A stretch of DNA of 64,000 bases from Allotamlana fucoidanivorans (lineage in GTDB: Bacteria > Bacteroidota > Bacteroidia > Flavobacteriales > Flavobacteriaceae): the NCBI RefSeq assembly GCF_006265225.1, contig NZ_VDCS01000008.1:62001-126000 (forward strand). Direction: 5' to 3'. Under the pieces are notes generated by a model. The model did no database searches and was not told the origin of the DNA. It was given only the letters and a program-made list of their open reading frames with translations. Shown here piece by piece: positions 8,237 through 15,841 of this stretch. Each line of letters begins with the position of its first letter. Position 1 is the first letter of the stretch. The position numbers and the translations under genes are program-made.

Positions 8237-8865
8237 GTGCAATAATTGATTGGCTGTTTTCTCAGTATCAAGATGTGGAAACTCATCTTATAGTTTTAGA
8301 ATTTATTGGGGTGTTTTTTGGGTTTTTAAGTGTTTGGTTTTCAAAAGAAGAAAATATTTTAGTGTATCCTACAGGGATTATTAGTACGGCTATATTTGTT
8401 TATATACTGTTAGTTTATGGTCTTTTGGGCGATATGCTTATTAATGCATATTATTTTATTATGAGCATTTTTGGTTGGTATTATTGGTCGAGAAAAGATA
8501 CAAATAACAACGATATACCTGTGACAGTAACAACATATAAAGAACAACTTTGGAGTCTCTTTATTTTTTTAGCAACTACCCTATTTGTGGCTGTTGTTTA
8601 TGGTGTAAATGATAATTTTAATAATTGGACGGCTTATATAGATACCCTAACTACAGCCATATTTTTTGTAGGCATGTGGCTCATGGCTAAAAAGAAAATA
8701 GAAAATTGGGTCTATTGGATTATAGGAGATATTATTTCTGTTCCCCTATATTTATACAAAGGGTTGGTGTTTACATCGTTTCAATATTTACTATTTACAA
8801 TAATTGCTATTTATGGTTATAGAGCATGGAAGAAAAGCTTAAACAAGAGCCTGCAGATTGCCTAA
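8233..8865 (+). CDS. pnuC: Nicotinamide riboside transporter PnuC
   Basis: A 210-residue membrane protein with about seven hydrophobic segments and the PnuC landmarks FGWYYW (about residue 77-82) and a C-terminal region with WVYWIIGDIISVPLYLYKGL. PnuC lets nicotinamide riboside enter by facilitated diffusion, and phosphorylation traps it. The next gene is a nicotinamide riboside kinase overlapping by 40 bases, which supports the riboside rather than thiamine as the substrate. A TPP riboswitch is present in the window but lies after this operon, so it does not control this gene. Confidence 0.93.
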   Translation: MSAIIDWLFSQYQDVETHLIVLEFIGVFFGFLSVWFSKEENILVYPTGIISTAIFVYILLVYGLLGDMLINAYYFIMSIFGWYYWSRKDTNNNDIPVTVTTYKEQLWSLFIFLATTLFVAVVYGVNDNFNNWTAYIDTLTTAIFFVGMWLMAKKKIENWVYWIIGDIISVPLYLYKGLVFTSFQYLLFTIIAIYGYRAWKKSLNKSLQIA

Positions 8866-9395
8866 AGGTGGTATTGTTCGGCCCAGAATCTACAGGAAAA
8901 ACAACGTTGTCAAGACAATTGGCAAGGTATTACAATTCGGTATGGGTACCAGAATATGCTAGAGAATACCTTCAAAATAAGTGGAATAATGAAAGAAAAA
9001 CTTGTGAGGCTCATGATTTATTACCTATTGCAGAAGGACAAATAAAACTAGAAAACGAGTTAGCAACAAAAACAGATACCGTTTTAATTTGTGATACCGA
9101 TTTACTTGAAACCAAAGTATATGCCGAAACAAGTTATGGCGGTAGTTGTGATTCTCTTCTTGGAAAATATGCTATTGAAAATTCTTATGATTTATATCTT
9201 TTAACGTATATTGATACCCCTTGGGAAGCAGATGACTTAAGAGATAAATCTGACCAGCGTAAAGAAATGTTTGAAGCCTTTGAAAAAGCATTAATAGCAC
9301 ACAAAAAACCTTATGTTTTAATAAAAGGAAATAAAAAAAAGCGGTTAGAAGTAGCCGTAAAACATATTGATAATCTATTTAAAGCGCGTAAATAA
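8826..9395 (+). CDS. NadR-type ribosylnicotinamide kinase (kinase domain only)
   Basis: A 189-residue P-loop protein. Walker A is GPESTGKTT (about residues 19-27), followed by WVPEYAREY and a Walker B-like LICDTDLLET. These match the C-terminal kinase domain of NadR. The N-terminal repressor and adenylyltransferase domains of enterobacterial NadR are absent. It would convert nicotinamide riboside to NMN for NAD salvage. It overlaps pnuC by 40 bases in another frame, and its stop overlaps the DUF4301 start by one base, so the whole group is likely one transcript. Confidence 0.88.
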   Translation: MEEKLKQEPADCLKVVLFGPESTGKTTLSRQLARYYNSVWVPEYAREYLQNKWNNERKTCEAHDLLPIAEGQIKLENELATKTDTVLICDTDLLETKVYAETSYGGSCDSLLGKYAIENSYDLYLLTYIDTPWEADDLRDKSDQRKEMFEAFEKALIAHKKPYVLIKGNKKKRLEVAVKHIDNLFKARK

Positions 9396-10948
9396 TGTTT
9401 TCAGAAAAAGATTTGAAGCAGATACATGATAAAGGAATCACTGTTGATCAGGTTAATGCTCAAGTAACACGACTAAAAAATGGCATGTCTTATTCTGATT
9501 TACTTAGTGCTGCAACTATAGGGAAGGGTGTTGAAAGCTACAATACCAATGAGATTGATGAATTCATTAGGCTATATGAAGCTAAGCAAAACGACTTATC
9601 TATAGTGAAGTTTGTACCAGCCTCAGGTGCTGCAACCCGTATGTTTAAGTTTTTGTTTAAATTTTTAAAAGGGTTTAACCCTAAAGAAGAAACTATAAGT
9701 AGTTATGCGGAACGGCACAATGACGATTTAATATTACAGTTTGTAAATAACTTTGAAAATTTTCCGTTTTACCAAGAGGTAGTGGCTAAGGCAAAAGCTT
9801 TAGATATCAATTTTGAAGTGCTTTCTGATAATGATAAGCTCGTTAGAATGGTGTCTATAATGCTTGATGATGAGATCTTAAAATATAGTTTTTTACCTAA
9901 AGGGTTGTTGCCCTTTCACAAGTATAAAAACGGAACGGTAACTGCTTTTCAAGAACATTTATTTGAATCTACTTTGTATGCGTCTTCAAATGATAAGGCA
10001 AACTTACACTTTACCATATCAAAAAAGCACCATGCCTATTTTATAGATCTCTTAAATAAGATAAGAAAAACATTAGAAACCAATACGAACACCCATTTTA
10101 ATGTGTCTTTTTCTTATCAAAAAGAAGCTACAGAAACGGTTGCTTTAGCTAAGAATGGGAAAGTTTATAGAAATGAAGATGATTCTATACTATTTAGGCC
10201 AGCTGGCCATGGGGCTTTACTCGAAAATTTGAATGATCTTAATCACGATTTTATTTTTATAAAAAACATTGATAATATTGTAGTAGCAGACAGAAATATT
10301 GAGGTGTCAAGTTTTAAAAAACTTCTAGCAGGTGTGCTATTTGAAACACAGGAAAAGGTGTTTGCTTTTCTTCATAAATTAGATGAGGCCGGCATAACCG
10401 AATCAGACCTTAAGGTTATGGTTTTATTTTTGAGATACAGACTAAATGTGCCCATTGAAATTCATTTTGATGCCCTTAGCAAACAAAAAAAGATAGATTA
10501 TTTAAAGGATAAGTTCAACAGACCACTTAGAGTGTGTGGCATGGTAAAAAACCAAGGAGAACCTGGTGGCGGACCGTTTTGGGTTAAAAATAAATCGGGT
10601 AATGTATCGCTTCAAATTGTGGAGTTTGCTCAGATAGATTTTAGAAGAAAAAGTCAGCAGGAAATTGTTTATAAAGCCACGCATTTTAACCCTACAGATT
10701 TGGTTTGTGGCGTTAAAAATTATAAAGGCGAAAAATTCGATTTAAGAAATTTTGTTGATCCAGAAGCAGCTTTTATAACTTTGAAAACACATAATGGATC
10801 TGAAATTAAAGCTTTAGAATTACCGGGGTTATGGAATGGAAGTATGGCGTATTGGAACTCTATTTTTGTTGAAGTGCCTTTAGAAACATTTAACCCCGTT
10901 AAAACGGTAAATGACTTGTTAAAACCAGAGCATCAACCGTTAATATGA
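9395..10948 (+). CDS. DUF4301 family protein
   Basis: A soluble protein of 517 residues, typical length for DUF4301. Near residue 70 it has VPASGAATRMFK, which looks like the nucleotide-binding loop of sugar-1-phosphate nucleotidyltransferases (GxxTRM). GHGALLENLNDL near residue 270 and RVCGMVKNQGEPGGGPFWV near residue 380 are strongly conserved-looking blocks. A nucleotidyltransferase role is inferred from these blocks only. It overlaps its upstream neighbour by one base and arfB by four, so it belongs to the same operon as the NAD salvage genes. Confidence 0.85.
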   Translation: MFSEKDLKQIHDKGITVDQVNAQVTRLKNGMSYSDLLSAATIGKGVESYNTNEIDEFIRLYEAKQNDLSIVKFVPASGAATRMFKFLFKFLKGFNPKEETISSYAERHNDDLILQFVNNFENFPFYQEVVAKAKALDINFEVLSDNDKLVRMVSIMLDDEILKYSFLPKGLLPFHKYKNGTVTAFQEHLFESTLYASSNDKANLHFTISKKHHAYFIDLLNKIRKTLETNTNTHFNVSFSYQKEATETVALAKNGKVYRNEDDSILFRPAGHGALLENLNDLNHDFIFIKNIDNIVVADRNIEVSSFKKLLAGVLFETQEKVFAFLHKLDEAGITESDLKVMVLFLRYRLNVPIEIHFDALSKQKKIDYLKDKFNRPLRVCGMVKNQGEPGGGPFWVKNKSGNVSLQIVEFAQIDFRRKSQQEIVYKATHFNPTDLVCGVKNYKGEKFDLRNFVDPEAAFITLKTHNGSEIKALELPGLWNGSMAYWNSIFVEVPLETFNPVKTVNDLLKPEHQPLI

Positions 10949-11352
10949 TACATGATGTAGCTGCTTTATTAAAAGAGCTGAAATATAAGGCTGTAAGGAG
11001 CTCTGGAGCGGGCGGACAACATGTAAATAAGGTGGCTTCAAAAGTTGAACTTTCTTTTGATGTAGCACAAACCCAAGCACTCAATAGTATACAAAAGATA
11101 CGACTTCGTAATAAACTGAAAAATAGACTAACTAAAGAGGGCATTCTAATACTTCAATGTGATGACAGCAGGAGTCAGTATAAAAATAAAGCGCTAGTGA
11201 CTAAACGATTTATGCATTTAGTAAAAGGCGCTTTAAAGCCTCAAAAGGTAAGAGTTTCAACAAAAGTGCCAAAATCTGCTATTAGAAAACGTCTTAAAGG
11301 TAAACGACTCCATTCGGAGAAAAAGGAAAGTAGAAGAAAACCAGATGTTTAA
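10945..11352 (+). CDS. arfB: Alternative ribosome-rescue peptidyl-tRNA hydrolase ArfB
   Basis: A 135-residue protein with the release-factor catalytic motif GGQ (SSGAGGQHVNKVASKV, about residues 21-36) but no codon-recognition domain. A long basic tail (RKRLKGKRLHSEKKESRRK) follows, as in ArfB/YaeJ, where the tail enters the empty mRNA channel of stalled ribosomes. It would free nascent chains from non-stop complexes. It overlaps DUF4301 by 4 bases (ATGA) and is last in the operon. The basic tail fits ArfB better than PrfH. Confidence 0.9.
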   Translation: MIHDVAALLKELKYKAVRSSGAGGQHVNKVASKVELSFDVAQTQALNSIQKIRLRNKLKNRLTKEGILILQCDDSRSQYKNKALVTKRFMHLVKGALKPQKVRVSTKVPKSAIRKRLKGKRLHSEKKESRRKPDV

Positions 11353-11368
11353 AAATAATCAAGATTTC

Positions 11369-11401
11369 TTGTTTAAAATTGCCAACTGGTTATTACATTT
11401 G
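11369..11401 (+). promoter_or_regulatory. Promoter of the TPP-riboswitch transcript
   Basis: A TACATTTG box at 11394-11401 fits TAnnTTTG. A TTG at 11369-11371 gives a longish 22-base spacer. Transcription would start close to 11407, right at the base of the riboswitch fold. Confidence 0.55.
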
Positions 11402-11403
11402 CA

Positions 11404-11480
11404 CCGTTCTCAAAAAGGGGTGCCTATTTCGGCTGAGATCATACCCATAGAACCTAGAACAGGTAATGCTGTTTAGGGAC
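11404..11480 (+). promoter_or_regulatory. TPP (THI-box) riboswitch
   Basis: All the conserved blocks of the TPP aptamer are present in order: GGGGTGCC (11417-11424), CGGCTGAGA (11430-11438), ATACCC (11441-11446), GAACCT (11450-11455), then ACAGGTAATGCTGT (11459-11472) and TTAGGGA closing the outer stem. It binds thiamine pyrophosphate and lowers expression when TPP is ample. The expression platform must lie in the 115 bases before the receptor start; no clear terminator hairpin is visible there, so control of translation or a weaker structure is likely. Confidence 0.92.
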
Positions 11481-11595
11481 AGACGTAAAGTTTTTTAAAT
11501 AGAAAGAAACACTTGAAAAACGTTTACGTACCAATTATCTATTAATTAGAAAAGAATAATTACCTCTTTTTATTCGGTTAAACCAATTAATCGAC

Positions 11596-13773
11596 ATGAA
11601 AAACAGTTTTCTTTTTTTAACATTTTTAGTGTTATCAGTCAGTGTGTATGCACAACAAAATCAAAAACTTCAAGATTCAACAACAACAGAAAAGCTTGAT
11701 GAAGTTTTAGTAAAAGCAGTTCGTGTCAATGCAGATGCGCCAATCACGCATTCTAATGTTTCAAAAGAAGAACTTGCTAAACGAAATTTGGGGCAGGATA
11801 TGCCTATACTATTAAATTATTTGCCATCGGTAGTTACCACCAGTGATGCGGGTGCTGGGGTGGGCTACACAGGTATTAGAGTACGTGGTACAGACGCTAC
11901 TCGTGTTAACGTTACTATAAATGGAATTCCTTATAATGATGCTGAAAGTCAGGGTACTTTTTGGGTAAATCTTGGTGATATAGCCTCGTCTACTGAGAGT
12001 TTGCAATTGCAGCGTGGTGTAGGAACGTCTACTAATGGCTCAGGCGCCTTTGGTGCTAGTTTAAATTTGTTAACCGATGCCTTCTCAAAAGAAGCTTACG
12101 GTGAAATTTCTAATAGCTTTGGGAGTTATAACACAAGGAAACATACCGTAAAAATGAGTACAGGATTGTTAAATGATCACTTTGAAGTTTCAGGTCGTTT
12201 ATCAAAATTATATTCAGATGGTTATGTGGATAGAGCCTTTTCCGATTTAAAATCTTACTTCTTACAAGGTGTTTATAAAGACAGTAACCGATTAATCAAA
12301 GCTGTTGTGTTTGGTGGATCTGAGTATACGTATCAATCGTGGTACGGATTAACTGCTGATCAGTTAGAGGAAGATAGAAGACAAAATCCGTATACTTATG
12401 ACAATGAAACAGATAATTATTGGCAAGATCACTACCAATTTCATTGGAATGAACGATTTGATAACCAATGGTCAGCCAATCTTGGTTTAAATTATACTAA
12501 AGGAAAAGGATATTTTGAACAATATGAAGATGATACAGAGGACATAGATTTATACAACGGTATTGTACTTCCAACTGACTCTTATGTTAATGATGATGGA
12601 AATATCATTCCTATTACAGATGTAATACGAAGACGTTGGTTAGACAATGATTTTTATGTAATCAATGCAAATGCTACTTACAAGCAAGCAGGTGTTGAGG
12701 TTATTTCAGGACTTTCGTACAATACATACTTAGCCGATCATTTTGGCGAAGTCATTTGGGCAAGACGTTTTTCAGAAAATGCTGAAATAAGAGATCGATA
12801 TTATCAAGGCGATGCCACTAAAAATGATTTTAGTGTGTTCTCAAAAGCCTCTTTTAATTTTGCTGAAAAGTTTACAGGGTATATTGACCTGCAAGGGCGT
12901 TTTGTGACCTACAAAACAAATGGGTTAGATTCTAATAGATCGGAGTTTGTTACTGATGCAACGTTTGATTTTTTTAATCCTAAAGTAGGTTTAACCTATA
13001 AACACAATGGTGCTAATAGTTTTTATGCATCTTATGCGCGCGCCAACAGAGAACCAAATAGAGATGATTTTAAGGCAGGTGTTACAGAACATGAAACCCT
13101 CAATGATGTGGAGATTGGTTGGCGCTATAACCGTTCAAAAGTGAGTGTAAATACTAATTTGTACTATATGTTTTATCAAAATCAATTAGTACTTACTGGT
13201 GAGTTAGATGATGTTGGAAGCCCTATAAGAGCAACCAGTGGTAGAAGTTACCGTCTAGGACTTGAAGTAGATGCCAAAATACTGTTTACCTCTAAGTTTA
13301 ATATGAACACAAATGTGGCTTTAAGTAGCAATAAAAACCAGGATTTTAAGAGTAATATGAATGGCGAATTGGTGCATTTAGGTGATACTAATATTTCGTT
13401 TTCACCCGAATTGGTAATAGGTAATGCATTTAATTTTAGTCCCATAAAAAATATGCAATTGTCATTACTGAGCAAATATGTTGGAGAGCAATACATGGGG
13501 AACATTGATAACGAAGACTCTAAGCTTGACGACTATTTTGTAAATGATTTCAACGTGGTCTATGAATTGAAACCTAAAAAAGTATTTAAAGCCATTGTTT
13601 TATCGGCACTTGCTAATAACATTTTTAATGTTAAGTACGTTTCAAATGGTTATTTTGGGTCTTATGATTATTCTGACGCAACTAGTCCTACAGGAATAGC
13701 AACAGGTTATTATGCAGGGTATTACCCACAAGCTACGGCAAACTTTTTACTAGGAGCAACATTAAAGTTTTAG
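11596..13773 (+). CDS. TonB-dependent outer membrane receptor, predicted thiamine/TPP uptake
   Basis: 725 residues. A signal peptide (1-19, ending VYAQ) is followed by a short region with a TonB-box-like DEVLVKAVRV and a plug domain (about 45-155, with IRVRGTDATRVNVTINGIPYND). A long beta-barrel ends in an aromatic-terminated strand (FLLGATLKF). It lacks the N-terminal carboxypeptidase-like domain of SusC proteins, and no SusD partner is nearby. The TPP riboswitch in its leader marks it as a thiamine-related receptor, as described for other Bacteroidetes; the exact ligand (thiamine, TPP or a precursor) is inferred. No inner-membrane transporter or thiamine kinase is adjacent. Confidence 0.9.
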   Translation: MKNSFLFLTFLVLSVSVYAQQNQKLQDSTTTEKLDEVLVKAVRVNADAPITHSNVSKEELAKRNLGQDMPILLNYLPSVVTTSDAGAGVGYTGIRVRGTDATRVNVTINGIPYNDAESQGTFWVNLGDIASSTESLQLQRGVGTSTNGSGAFGASLNLLTDAFSKEAYGEISNSFGSYNTRKHTVKMSTGLLNDHFEVSGRLSKLYSDGYVDRAFSDLKSYFLQGVYKDSNRLIKAVVFGGSEYTYQSWYGLTADQLEEDRRQNPYTYDNETDNYWQDHYQFHWNERFDNQWSANLGLNYTKGKGYFEQYEDDTEDIDLYNGIVLPTDSYVNDDGNIIPITDVIRRRWLDNDFYVINANATYKQAGVEVISGLSYNTYLADHFGEVIWARRFSENAEIRDRYYQGDATKNDFSVFSKASFNFAEKFTGYIDLQGRFVTYKTNGLDSNRSEFVTDATFDFFNPKVGLTYKHNGANSFYASYARANREPNRDDFKAGVTEHETLNDVEIGWRYNRSKVSVNTNLYYMFYQNQLVLTGELDDVGSPIRATSGRSYRLGLEVDAKILFTSKFNMNTNVALSSNKNQDFKSNMNGELVHLGDTNISFSPELVIGNAFNFSPIKNMQLSLLSKYVGEQYMGNIDNEDSKLDDYFVNDFNVVYELKPKKVFKAIVLSALANNIFNVKYVSNGYFGSYDYSDATSPTGIATGYYAGYYPQATANFLLGATLKF

Positions 13774-13775
13774 TT

Positions 13776-13880
13776 GTGACACAAGAAGAGCTTAAAAATT
13801 TTAAAGATTTAGGAATTGTAAAAACAGCAATTCCTAAATCTATCAATGTGCTTATTAAAACGTCATTTGAGTGGTTTTAA
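13776..13880 (+). CDS. Possible small ORF after the TonB receptor
   Basis: A GTG two bases after the receptor stop opens a 34-codon frame (MTQEELKNFKDLGIVKTAI... to EWF). It contains a 14-bp perfect inverted repeat. The composition is protein-like (an amphipathic start, then a hydrophobic end), but the repeat may be the true feature. It could also be the remnant of a longer gene. I cannot assign a family. Confidence 0.2.
   Translation: MTQEELKNFKDLGIVKTAIPKSINVLIKTSFEWF
13805..13841. terminator. Inverted repeat after the TonB receptor, possible terminator
   Basis: AGATTTAGGAATTG (13805-13818) pairs perfectly with CAATTCCTAAATCT (13828-13841) around a 9-base loop. No T-run follows, so intrinsic termination is uncertain. 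Confidence 0.4.
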
Positions 13881-13918
13881 TACATATAGGCGTCAGCTAA
13901 AATTGAGTTTGTATGATT

Positions 13919-14347
13919 TTAATTGAAAATTAAAAGATTGTTTCCAGAGGGCTCAACACGATATTGTTTTAAAGGACAACGTAAATTACCATTGTTTACA
14001 GCTAGGCCATTCAATAGGTTGTACTCATTTTTATCTTCACACCCACAAATGGCGTTAATGCCGTTTATTTTTAAAACAGAACAATTTTCAAATATATGGT
14101 TTGGGTCGGCCGCATCAAAGGCAATATAACTAGAACCAGTATTGTTTACAATAACACCACCATTCCCTGCATTAGAAATATAAACAGGGTTATTTGGAAA
14201 TTGTAGTTGGCTGTATTCAGGCAGGGTTAGGTTAATAGATGTATTAACATCAACGTCTAGCAAAAAATTACAATTTCTATTATCGTCAGAGTTTTTACTG
14301 CATGAAAATAAGGTGATTAGGAAAATTAAGGGAAAAAGATATTTCAT
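13919..14347 (-). CDS. Rieske-fold-like lipoprotein lacking cluster ligands
   Basis: A 142-residue lipoprotein (lipobox LFSCSK, Cys16). The C-terminal half (VIVNNTGSSYIAFDAADPNH, then INGINAICGCEDKNEYNL and LKQYRVEPSGNNLLI) follows the strand order of Rieske ferredoxin-like proteins. The ligand motifs are missing: the first Cys-x-His site reads DPNH, and the second has no His. Similar cluster-less lipoproteins are frequent in flavobacteria as far as I recall. The role is unknown; it likely sits in the periplasm or outer membrane. It is a single gene, divergent from greA. Confidence 0.6.
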   Translation of the reverse strand: MKYLFPLIFLITLFSCSKNSDDNRNCNFLLDVDVNTSINLTLPEYSQLQFPNNPVYISNAGNGGVIVNNTGSSYIAFDAADPNHIFENCSVLKINGINAICGCEDKNEYNLLNGLAVNNGNLRCPLKQYRVEPSGNNLLIFN

Positions 14348-14403
14348 AGCTTAAAAATAAATTTGCAATTTACAACAAAAAGTAAATTGACTTAAATATT
14401 TTG

Positions 14404-14411
14404 TATATTTG
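14404..14411 (+). promoter_or_regulatory. Promoter -7 box of greA
   Basis: TATATTTG matches the TAnnTTTG consensus. No clean TTTG was found at the ideal spacing; a TTG lies at 14387-14389. Transcription would begin around 14416, just at the first leader hairpin. Confidence 0.55.
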
Positions 14412-14415
14412 TGCT

Positions 14416-14440
14416 AAATCTCGTGTAAACGAGATTTTTT
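14416..14440 (+). terminator. Terminator-like hairpin 1 in the greA leader
   Basis: AAATCTCG (14416-14423) pairs with CGAGATTT (14430-14437) around a 6-base loop whose ends can also pair. A T-run continues to 14441. It lies only a few bases after the predicted start of transcription, so it would release a very short RNA. Confidence 0.65.
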
Positions 14441-14443
14441 TAT

Positions 14444-14488
14444 TGCTGAATGCTTCGCTATAAAGAAGTTTTTTCAGCATATTTTTTT
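14444..14488 (+). terminator. Terminator-like hairpin 2 in the greA leader
   Basis: The outer stem TGCTGAA/TTCAGCA (14444-14450 with 14473-14479) encloses an inner CTTC/GAAG stem (14453-14456 with 14465-14468). Seven T residues follow (14482-14488). It ends 20 bases before the greA ATG. Confidence 0.6.
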
Positions 14489-14508
14489 ACTAATTAAATA
14501 ATGACGTT

Positions 14509-14982
14509 ATGAGTAAAGTATCATACTATACACCTGAAGGACTAAAAAAATTAAGAGAAGAATTACAGCAACTTAAGGATGTGGAGCGTGTTAAAGCCTC
14601 AAAAGCTATTGCTGAGGCTAGAGATAAAGGCGATTTAAGTGAGAATGCAGAATATGATGCAGCAAAGGAAGCGCAAGGTATGTTAGAGATGCGTATTTCT
14701 AAACTAGAGGAAGCCTTATCTGGTGCGCGAGTTATTGATGAATCGCAACTTGATACCTCAAAAGCCTTGGTACTATCTAAAGTAAAGATAAAAAATCAAA
14801 CCAATGGGATGGAAATGACATACACTTTGGTTGCTGATGGTGAAGCTGATTTAGCTTCAGGAAAAATATCTGTAAATTCACCTATTGGTAAAGGCTTGCT
14901 TGGTAAATCAGTGGGTGATGTGGCTGAAATACAAGTGCCTAGTGGAGTGATGAAATTTGATGTTATTGAAATTACCCGATAG
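14509..14982 (+). CDS. greA: Transcription elongation factor GreA
   Basis: A 157-residue protein. The N-terminal coiled coil (about 1-75) includes ARDKGDLSENAEYDAAKEAQG, with the acidic residues that enter the RNA polymerase secondary channel. The C-terminal FKBP-like domain has SVNSPIGKGLLGKSVGDVAEIQVPSG in outline. GreA stimulates cleavage of backtracked RNA. The leader holds two terminator-like hairpins. A three-codon frame (ATG ACG TTA TGA, 14501-14512) overlaps the start codon. A HIT gene follows 120 bases later beyond a terminator. Confidence 0.97.
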   Translation: MSKVSYYTPEGLKKLREELQQLKDVERVKASKAIAEARDKGDLSENAEYDAAKEAQGMLEMRISKLEEALSGARVIDESQLDTSKALVLSKVKIKNQTNGMEMTYTLVADGEADLASGKISVNSPIGKGLLGKSVGDVAEIQVPSGVMKFDVIEITR

Positions 14983-15027
14983 TTATATTAAATTCATCTA
15001 GTTTAATCCCGTTAAAACCGTATTTTT

Positions 15028-15066
15028 AAAAAGATTCCTGCTTATTTTTATCAGGAATCTTTTTTA
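15028..15066 (+). terminator. Terminator after greA
   Basis: AAGATTCCTG (15031-15040) pairs with CAGGAATCTT (15052-15061) around an 11-base loop and is followed by a T-run. Confidence 0.85.
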
Positions 15067-15102
15067 TATTTACAACACTTACCATCTCTCAAATTATTTA
15101 TT

Positions 15103-15492
15103 ATGGCTTCAATTTTTACCAAAATAGTTCAGGGCGAAATACCTTGTTATAAAATTGCTGAAACCGATGATTTTTTAGCCTTTTTAGATGTTAATCCGAA
15201 CGCTAAAGGGCATACATTATGTATTCCTAAAAAAGAAGTTAATAAGGTTTTTGATTTAGATGAAGCAACCTATAATGGTCTAATGGCCTTCTCAAGGCAG
15301 GTGGCTTTAGCCCTTGAAAAAGCTGTACCGTGTAATAGAATTGGAGTAAGTGTTATTGGTTTGGAGGTGCCTCATGCACATGTGCACCTTATTCCTTTGC
15401 AATCTATGGAGGATGCCAGATTTATAAAAAAAGAAAACATGTCACATGAAGCATTTCAGGAACTGGCTGAACTCATTCGTTCTTATGTGTAA
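15103..15492 (+). CDS. HIT family nucleotide-binding hydrolase
   Basis: 129 residues with the histidine triad PHAHVHLIPL near residues 89-98, where the middle His attacks the alpha-phosphate. The N-terminal SIFTKIVQGEIPCYKIAE is the standard opening of bacterial HIT (Hint-like) proteins. It probably hydrolyses purine nucleoside phosphoramidates or a dinucleoside substrate; the true substrate is not evident. It has its own leader after the greA terminator and is convergent with the zinc-ribbon gene, with one base between the two stops. Confidence 0.92.
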   Translation: MASIFTKIVQGEIPCYKIAETDDFLAFLDVNPNAKGHTLCIPKKEVNKVFDLDEATYNGLMAFSRQVALALEKAVPCNRIGVSVIGLEVPHAHVHLIPLQSMEDARFIKKENMSHEAFQELAELIRSYV

Positions 15493-15493
15493 A

Positions 15494-15841
15494 CTAGAGG
15501 TAAAATGTAAAGCCAGTAGCGGCAATAGCCAATAAAATAATCAATGTAATAATAAGCCATGATGTTTTTTTTAGGTGCGTAGATCTGTTACGTGGTTTCA
15601 ATGCTTTGGTGTGATACGTTACTACACGTTCAATATCGTTGGTCCACCTTACAGGGTAAATAATGGTGCCGCAGGTTTTGCACTCTAACACTTGATGTAT
15701 TTCTGGTGTTATAGACTTAATAAAACTATTTTCTGTTAGTTTTTGTTTAAATGTTAAACGCAAACCATCCCTACTATAGCATTCAGGGCAGTTGTTTTTT
15801 AGAGGGACTTCTTTAAGGTCAATCAATTTTTCTTTCATCAT
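15494..15841 (-). CDS. Zinc-ribbon protein with C-terminal membrane anchor
   Basis: A 115-residue protein. Two Cys pairs, CPEC (about residue 18) and CKTC (about 54), form a probable zinc ribbon. A single hydrophobic helix near the end (about 93-113) would anchor it, with the ribbon in the cytoplasm. It starts one base after the end of the upstream histidine kinase gene, so the two are probably co-transcribed. It may act with the kinase, but this is inference from position only. I recognise no named family. Confidence 0.6.
   Translation of the reverse strand: MMKEKLIDLKEVPLKNNCPECYSRDGLRLTFKQKLTENSFIKSITPEIHQVLECKTCGTIIYPVRWTNDIERVVTYHTKALKPRNRSTHLKKTSWLIITLIILLAIAATGFTFYL

Noticed and set aside
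8233-9395. Thiamine transport (PnuT) reading of the pnuC gene, because a TPP riboswitch is near
   Set aside because: The riboswitch lies after the operon and controls the TonB receptor only; the overlapping kinase is of the nicotinamide riboside type.
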